Position numbers and translations under genes: made by a program. This document shows positions 4,342 to 8,536 of a stretch of 8,536 nucleotides of DNA, piece after piece. The DNA is from Streptosporangiaceae bacterium. GTDB taxonomy: Bacteria; Actinomycetota; Actinomycetes; Streptosporangiales; Streptosporangiaceae. Below the pieces are notes generated by a model. It saw only the letters and a program-made list of their open reading frames with translations, had not been told where the DNA came from and made no database searches. Every line of letters begins with the position of its first letter. The first letter of the stretch is position 1. The DNA lies in assembly GCA_030045295.1 (NCBI GenBank), contig JASIGD010000007.1:1-8536 (forward strand), given 5' to 3'.

Positions 4342-7300
4342 TTAAACCTCGTCAGGCAGCAGGGCCAGCAACGGCACCGCTCTCATCTCCCCGAGTTCCC
4401 TCCGGGCGTCCTCCACCGCCCCCGCTGCCTGCTCGGCACTGAGCAGGCGGGCGGCGTCGAGGCGGGCGAGTTGCAGGGGCAGCAGGCACTGCAGCGCCGC
4501 CCATGCGGCGAACGCCTCGTCGTAGTCGGTCACGGCGCGGGCTACGTCCTCGTCCAGGGCGGCCAGCCCGGCTCCCACGGTCGTACGCAGGGCGGCCATG
4601 ATCCGCCCGTGATATCCCGATCCGGCGGCGAGGGCGGCCTGGGCGCCCGTGGCATCGCCCTGCCACAGGCACGCCCGGCACCAGGTGGCGATGGCGAAGG
4701 GCGTATTGATGCCGTGGGGATCGGCCTCCACCGCAGCCACGGCGCGGCGGCGGGCGTCCTCGAGGTCGCCGGCCGCCAGGGCTGCCATGGCGCGGGCGTT
4801 CATCCACGTGGTGCGCTGGCTCACGAACTCGCTGGTGTCGATCTCGCCGGCGTAGCGGTCCATGCGCGCCATCCCGGCGGCCGGGTCAGCGGTGAGGGCC
4901 TCGAGCAGGCCCCGCTGCACATCCAGCCACAGCGAGAACTCCGAGCCCAGCTCCCGCTCGGCCAGCTGCTCGAAGGCGGCCCTGGTGGCGTCCCAATGGC
5001 CGGTGTACACGGTGGTCTCGGCGGCGTTGAAGAGGTTCATGCTCTCCGAGTGGCGGTCGCCTGCCCGGCGGGCCAGCTCCGCCGCCTTCCGTGCGATGTC
5101 CGCCGACGCCACCAGGTCGTCGCCGAGCTGGTACACCGACAGCAGCAGCAGGGACATCGCCTGCTCGCGCAGCGCACCGTAGCTCTCCGCCAGAGAGGAG
5201 ATGGCGCGCTGCAGCAGCGTGGCCTCGCGGTGGCGCCCGACCTGGAACAGGCCCGCGGCCCGGGCGGCGAGGGCGCGCCCTAGGAGAAGGTCGTCGTCGG
5301 TGCGCTCGGCGAGGGTGAGGGCTGTCTCCGCGTACTCCAGCACGCCCTCCCACCCGGTCGTGGAGCGGGCCATGGCGCTCATCGTGGCAAGCTTCGCACG
5401 GGCGTGATCGGAGAGGCCCTCGGTGGCGAGCCACCGGTCGGCCAGCTCGATGCTCTCCCGGAACCGCCGGGCGCCGCCCAGCGCCTCGGATAGGTCGGCG
5501 GCGGCGTGCGCCGCCTCCTCCGTCCGGCCCTCCGCCTCGTGGAGGGTGATGGCCTCCTCGAGCAGGTGGATGGCCGGCTCCCAGTGACCGGCCCGCTTGG
5601 ACGCCTCGGCCGCTTTCTCGAGCAGCGGCGCCCGCTCCGGACCGGCGAGGGTCAGCTCGAGGCTCTGGGCGAACAGGGCCTCCGCCTGCTCGGTGGACCC
5701 CAGGGACAGGGCCCGGTCGCCCGCCCGGCCCAGCCAGTCCCGGGCGTCACGGCTGCTGGCCTCGCCCTCCGGCCCCGAAGGAGCGTGACGGGAGGCTTCG
5801 ACGTAGTGGGCGGCGACGGCGGCGGCCAGCTCGGGGTCGTCCAGCGTCTCGTAGTAGCGGGCCACGGCGAGGTGCTTGGCGCTGCGCTCCCGGTGGGCGA
5901 GGCGGGACAGCGCGACCTCCCGGATGAGGGCTTGCACGAAGCCGTACTGGCCCCGTTCTGGGGAGATCGGGTTGGTGTCGAGGGTCAGGAACTCTTTGCG
6001 GATGAGGTCCCGGAGGTCGCTGTCGAGCTTGGCCGGGTCGACGTCCCGGAGCGCGGCCAGGGCGGCGACGGTGAAGGTCGTACCGGCGACGGCGGCATCC
6101 TGGAGCAGGGACCGCTGCTCGGCGGGCAGCGAGTCGAGGCGGGAGCCGATGAGGGCGTGCAGCGTGTCGGGCAGGTGGAAGGCGGCCAGGTCGCCGGTGA
6201 CGGCGTAGGCGCCGTCGACCTCGGTCAGCGTTCTTTGGGCGACCAGGCTGCGCACGATCTCCACGGCGTAGAGCGGCACGCCTTCGGAACGGCGGAGGAT
6301 CTCCCCGGCGACGCTGTCGGGCAGGCCGTGCACGAAGCCATCGAGCAGCGTCCGCATCTGGTTGTCGGCCAGCGGGTCGAGGTGCACGGAGGTAAAGCTG
6401 CGCTGACCGGCGCCCCAGGTCGGCCGGCGGTCGACGAGTTCGGGGCGGGCAAGGGTGAGCACGAAGATGGCGTGGCGGCTCGACCATTCGAGGATGGCCT
6501 CGACGAAGTCCACGAGCCCCGGGTCTGCCCACTGCAGGTCCTCGAAGACGAGCACGGCCGGCGCCCGGTCGGCGATGCGCTCGAAGAATGTCCGCCACGC
6601 CGAGAACAGCTCGTCCCTGTCCCCGGGCGGCGCCTCGCCCAACCCGAGCAGGTGAGCCAACCTCAGCTCGATCCAGCGGCGCTCGTCGGCGTCGGGGACG
6701 AGCGCGGCGACGGTGTCGGCGAGCTTTGCCCGGGCCGAGGGCGGGTTCTCCGCCTCGGTGATGCGGGCCCGGCTGCGGACCATCTCGCCGAGGGCCCAGA
6801 AGGTGACGCCCTCGCCGTAGGCGGGGGAGCGCCCCTGATGCCAGCGCACCTCGTCCGCCAGCCCGTCGACGTACTTAAGGAACTCCCACGCGAGTCGGCT
6901 CTTGCCGATACCCGGCACCCCGATGACCGACACCAGCCGGGCACGCCGCTCGTCCACGGTGGCGTGGAAGAGCTCCTTGACCAGGCGCAGCTCGGCGTTC
7001 CGCCCGACGAAGGGGGGCTCGAGGCCCTCGCTGCGGCCTACACCCCGTCTCCGGGCGACGACCCGCAGCGCCCGCCAGGCGTGCACGGCTTGCTCCTTGC
7101 CCTTGAGCGTGAGGGCCCCCACCTCGGCGAAGGCGATGGCGCCCACCGCCGCCCGCCAGGTGGCCTCGTCTACGAGGACGCTGCCCGGCTCGGCGGCGCC
7201 CTGGATCCGGGAGGCGCTGTTGACGGCGTCGCCGAGGACCATGCCCTCGCTGGCCGTCCCGAACGTGGTGGCCACCTCGCCGGTGACGACGCCGCCGCGT

Positions 7301-7842
7301 GCCCGCAGCCCGGGGACGCCGGACTGCCCCAGCTCGGCCACGGCGGCCACGAGGTCAAGGGCGGCCCGGACGGCCCGCTCGGCGTCGTCCTCGTTGGCGG
7401 CCGGTACACCCCACACGGCCATGACGGCGTCGCCGATGAACTTCTCGACCGTCCCCCCGTAATGCCCCACGATCGTCTGGGCCCGGGCGAAGTAGGCCGA
7501 GAGGACCTCCCGCACCTCCTCGGGGTCGCGCCGCTCGACGAGCGGGGTGAACCCGACGAGGTCCACGAACAGCACCGAGCAGATGCGCCGCTCGGCGACG
7601 GGCAGCTCGCCAGCGGCTAGGGCGGCCACCGTCGGCGCAGGACCGACCGTGGCCAGTGCCGGTGCGACCCCCGGGTCGGCCATGGCCGCCGCCGGGTGGC
7701 CGCAGTCCGCGCAAAACGCCTTGCCGGGCAGCAGCTCTGCCCCGCACGCCGAGCACCGAGGCGGGCCGAGCGGGCGGCCGCAGTCCGCACAGAACGCCTT
7801 GCCGGCCGGCGTCTCACCTCCGCAGCTCGGGCAGCGCACCAA
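4342..7842 (-). CDS. Zinc ribbon - class III nucleotidyl cyclase - AAA/STAND ATPase - TPR regulator
   Basis: This 1166-residue, apparently intact, cytoplasmic signalling protein opens with two zinc ribbons repeated every 26 residues (CPSC/CADC at 4-21, CSAC/CADC at 30-47). A Pro/Ala linker leads to a class III cyclase domain at about 85-260. It has FVDLVGFT with metal ligand Asp94, and EKFIGDAVMAVWG with Lys134 and Asp138. LGDAVNSASR carries Asn208 and the transition-state Arg212. The usual adenine-selecting Asp, seven residues before Asn208, is Met201, so nucleotide specificity is uncertain. The ATPase begins near FVGRNAELR (278), with Walker A GVPGIGKS at 308-315 and Walker B LVFEDLQWAD at 431-440. 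A FVQALIREVALSRL segment (about 635) and a TPR-like helical region from about 710 to the end follow. TTG at 7842 is chosen as start because AGGAGG lies 7 bases before it; GTG at 7839 is an alternative. Product and target are unknown. Confidence 0.9.
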   Translation of the reverse strand: MVRCPSCGGETPAGKAFCADCGRPLGPPRCSACGAELLPGKAFCADCGHPAAAMADPGVAPALATVGPAPTVAALAAGELPVAERRICSVLFVDLVGFTPLVERRDPEEVREVLSAYFARAQTIVGHYGGTVEKFIGDAVMAVWGVPAANEDDAERAVRAALDLVAAVAELGQSGVPGLRARGGVVTGEVATTFGTASEGMVLGDAVNSASRIQGAAEPGSVLVDEATWRAAVGAIAFAEVGALTLKGKEQAVHAWRALRVVARRRGVGRSEGLEPPFVGRNAELRLVKELFHATVDERRARLVSVIGVPGIGKSRLAWEFLKYVDGLADEVRWHQGRSPAYGEGVTFWALGEMVRSRARITEAENPPSARAKLADTVAALVPDADERRWIELRLAHLLGLGEAPPGDRDELFSAWRTFFERIADRAPAVLVFEDLQWADPGLVDFVEAILEWSSRHAIFVLTLARPELVDRRPTWGAGQRSFTSVHLDPLADNQMRTLLDGFVHGLPDSVAGEILRRSEGVPLYAVEIVRSLVAQRTLTEVDGAYAVTGDLAAFHLPDTLHALIGSRLDSLPAEQRSLLQDAAVAGTTFTVAALAALRDVDPAKLDSDLRDLIRKEFLTLDTNPISPERGQYGFVQALIREVALSRLAHRERSAKHLAVARYYETLDDPELAAAVAAHYVEASRHAPSGPEGEASSRDARDWLGRAGDRALSLGSTEQAEALFAQSLELTLAGPERAPLLEKAAEASKRAGHWEPAIHLLEEAITLHEAEGRTEEAAHAAADLSEALGGARRFRESIELADRWLATEGLSDHARAKLATMSAMARSTTGWEGVLEYAETALTLAERTDDDLLLGRALAARAAGLFQVGRHREATLLQRAISSLAESYGALREQAMSLLLLSVYQLGDDLVASADIARKAAELARRAGDRHSESMNLFNAAETTVYTGHWDATRAAFEQLAERELGSEFSLWLDVQRGLLEALTADPAAGMARMDRYAGEIDTSEFVSQRTTWMNARAMAALAAGDLEDARRRAVAAVEADPHGINTPFAIATWCRACLWQGDATGAQAALAAGSGYHGRIMAALRTTVGAGLAALDEDVARAVTDYDEAFAAWAALQCLLPLQLARLDAARLLSAEQAAGAVEDARRELGEMRAVPLLALLPDEV

Positions 7843-8122
7843 GATCCTTCCTCCTGGTCCAAAGCATACGGGCGCCGACGTCAGCGGTCTTCGATCGGTC
7901 GGAAGAGTGATCGGTAACGGGGCAGAACGGTACCGCGCAGAATTTCTCGATATGTCCGGCTGAACGGGTCAGTGCTAAGACTTTGATCACCACGCAGTTA
8001 GGCGGTTCGCGGACGCCGCTGGGGACCAGTGCTCGTTACACAGGGTCGGCGGCTAACCACGACTGCCGGTCCTGCCGCTGTCTGCCGACGGTGACCTGCA
8101 GGAGGCGATTTCGCGGCCCGTG
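7843..8122. other. Intergenic region upstream of the cyclase gene
   Basis: The 280 bp between the acetyltransferase stop and the cyclase start holds the ribosome binding site described separately and probably the cyclase promoter. TATGCT on the minus strand (about 7871-7866) could be a -10 element, but I find no good -35 partner. GTCGGC (8045-8050) and GCCGAC (8084-8089) could pair only across a long loop. The gap argues that the two genes are transcribed separately. No gene is seen here. Confidence 0.4.
7846..7855 (-). promoter_or_regulatory. Strong ribosome binding site fixing a TTG start
   Basis: On the minus strand AGGAGGAAGG occupies 7855-7846. The AGGAGG core ends 7 bases before TTG (7842) and 10 before GTG (7839), favouring TTG. 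No ATG lies nearby in this frame. Confidence 0.75.
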
Positions 8123-8536
8123 TTAGCCGAGAGTCTTAGCCATCCGGTAATTATGGATGGGCACGCCGCGGAGGACCTTGTCCTGGCTCCCCAGTACCGT
8201 GAAGCCCTTCCGCTCGAAGAACCGCCGGGCTAGCTCGCTGGCTTCTGTGAACAGCCCCGTGATGCCCTGCGCGCGGGCCGCGGTCTCGATCGCGTCGTAC
8301 AGCTGCGACGCGATGCCGCGGCCGGCCGCTTCGGGCGCGCAGAACAGCCGGTCGATGTGCCCGTCCGGCTCCAGGTCGATGAACGCGACCACGTGGCCGG
8401 ATCCAGCGGTGGCCACCAGGACCAGCCGGCCATCACCGGAGCGCCGGTGTTCCTGCTCGGCATCCCAGCGTCCGGGAACCCAGGCCGTCACCTGTTCAGC
8501 GGTGTAATCGGACAGCGCGACTTCGCGGACCGAGCG
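8123..8536 (-). CDS. YafP-like GNAT family N-acetyltransferase (5' end beyond the window)
   Basis: The frame is open from the window edge to TAA at 8125-8123, giving 137 residues without the N-terminus. It should transfer an acetyl group from acetyl-CoA to an amine; the substrate is unknown. The visible start, SVREVALSDYTAEQVTAWVP, matches the helix and TAEQVxAW segment near the N-terminus of YafP-type GNATs. VAFIDLEPDGHIDRLFCAPE supplies strands 3-4, AAGRGIASQLYDAIE is the acetyl-CoA pyrophosphate-binding motif (R/Q-x-x-G-x-G/A type), and ARRFFERKGF is the strand-loop-strand near the end. The C-terminal GVPIHNYRMAKTLG also fits. GTG at 8491 is an internal valine, not the start, because the conserved segment continues upstream; about 15-25 residues are probably missing. 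It lies 280 bp upstream of the cyclase gene, same strand, with no evidence of a joint operon. Confidence 0.88.
   Translation of the reverse strand, partial: RSVREVALSDYTAEQVTAWVPGRWDAEQEHRRSGDGRLVLVATAGSGHVVAFIDLEPDGHIDRLFCAPEAAGRGIASQLYDAIETAARAQGITGLFTEASELARRFFERKGFTVLGSQDKVLRGVPIHNYRMAKTLG

Noticed and set aside
3862..5283. Long plus-strand open frame of 473 codons
   Set aside because: Most of it is antisense to the well-supported cyclase gene and gives Gly/Gln/His-rich sequence without domains. Only the short VYAGKNPVTG segment before the cyclase gene is kept.
5506..7620. Plus-strand open frame of 704 codons antisense to the cyclase gene
   Set aside because: Composition is typical of a GC-rich shadow frame (many GDG, PxR, VxEL patterns), with no recognisable family. 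The minus strand carries cyclase and ATPase motifs throughout.
8045..8089. GTCGGC...GCCGAC inverted repeat between the acetyltransferase and cyclase genes, as a terminator
   Set aside because: A 6-bp stem with a loop over 30 bases and no T-run is too weak in this base composition.
1..8536. CRISPR array, toxin-antitoxin pair, or other defence system
   Set aside because: No regularly spaced repeats of CRISPR type were seen, and no adjacent small gene pair or known defence domain set could be recognised.

Overview
The base composition is very G+C-rich, codon third positions are mostly G or C, and the gene families present (cyclase-ATPase regulators, a Cys-rich lipoprotein, a YafP-type acetyltransferase) suggest an actinobacterium, probably a large-genome filamentous actinomycete. 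This is inferred from style and families; nothing in the window identifies a species.

Layout. Positions 1-177 are the end of an IS21-type insertion sequence, recognised by three terminal repeats of GGGGCCAnATCA type. It abuts the body of a class III cyclase/STAND-ATPase/TPR regulator gene on the + strand (178-2250). That gene has lost its 5' part and also carries a one-base frameshift near 919-922, so it is a pseudogene. A C-terminal scrap of an IS66-family transposase lies at 2430-2612 (- strand). An intact small lipoprotein gene follows at 2749-3243 (- strand).

Positions 3244-4341 hold no convincing intact gene but are structured. They contain a fragment of a membrane-protein tail, a small frame with two CxxC motifs, a 12-bp palindrome, and an arrangement that looks like the attachment site of a tRNA-targeting integrative element. 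In that arrangement the exact 3' half of a CAT-anticodon tRNA (3788-3831) is flanked on both sides by paired 12-bp TGGAAYGG repeats (3676-3699 and 3863-3886). A short stretch resembling a tyrosine-integrase N-terminal domain follows (3949-4029).

Positions 4342-7842 (- strand) encode an apparently intact 1166-residue protein: two zinc ribbons, a class III nucleotidyl cyclase domain, an AAA/STAND ATPase and a helical TPR-like region. It starts at TTG behind a strong ribosome binding site. Upstream of it, reading the same way, is a YafP-like GNAT acetyltransferase cut by the window end (8123-8536).

How it fits together. The window looks like an integration hot spot where several mobile elements (IS21, IS66, a tRNA-targeting integrative element) have accumulated and decayed between ordinary chromosomal genes. 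Two large regulators of the same broad architecture lie on either side of the decayed zone, one dead and one apparently alive. No obviously new multi-gene system is visible. The most unusual structure is the attP-like site around 3676-3886.
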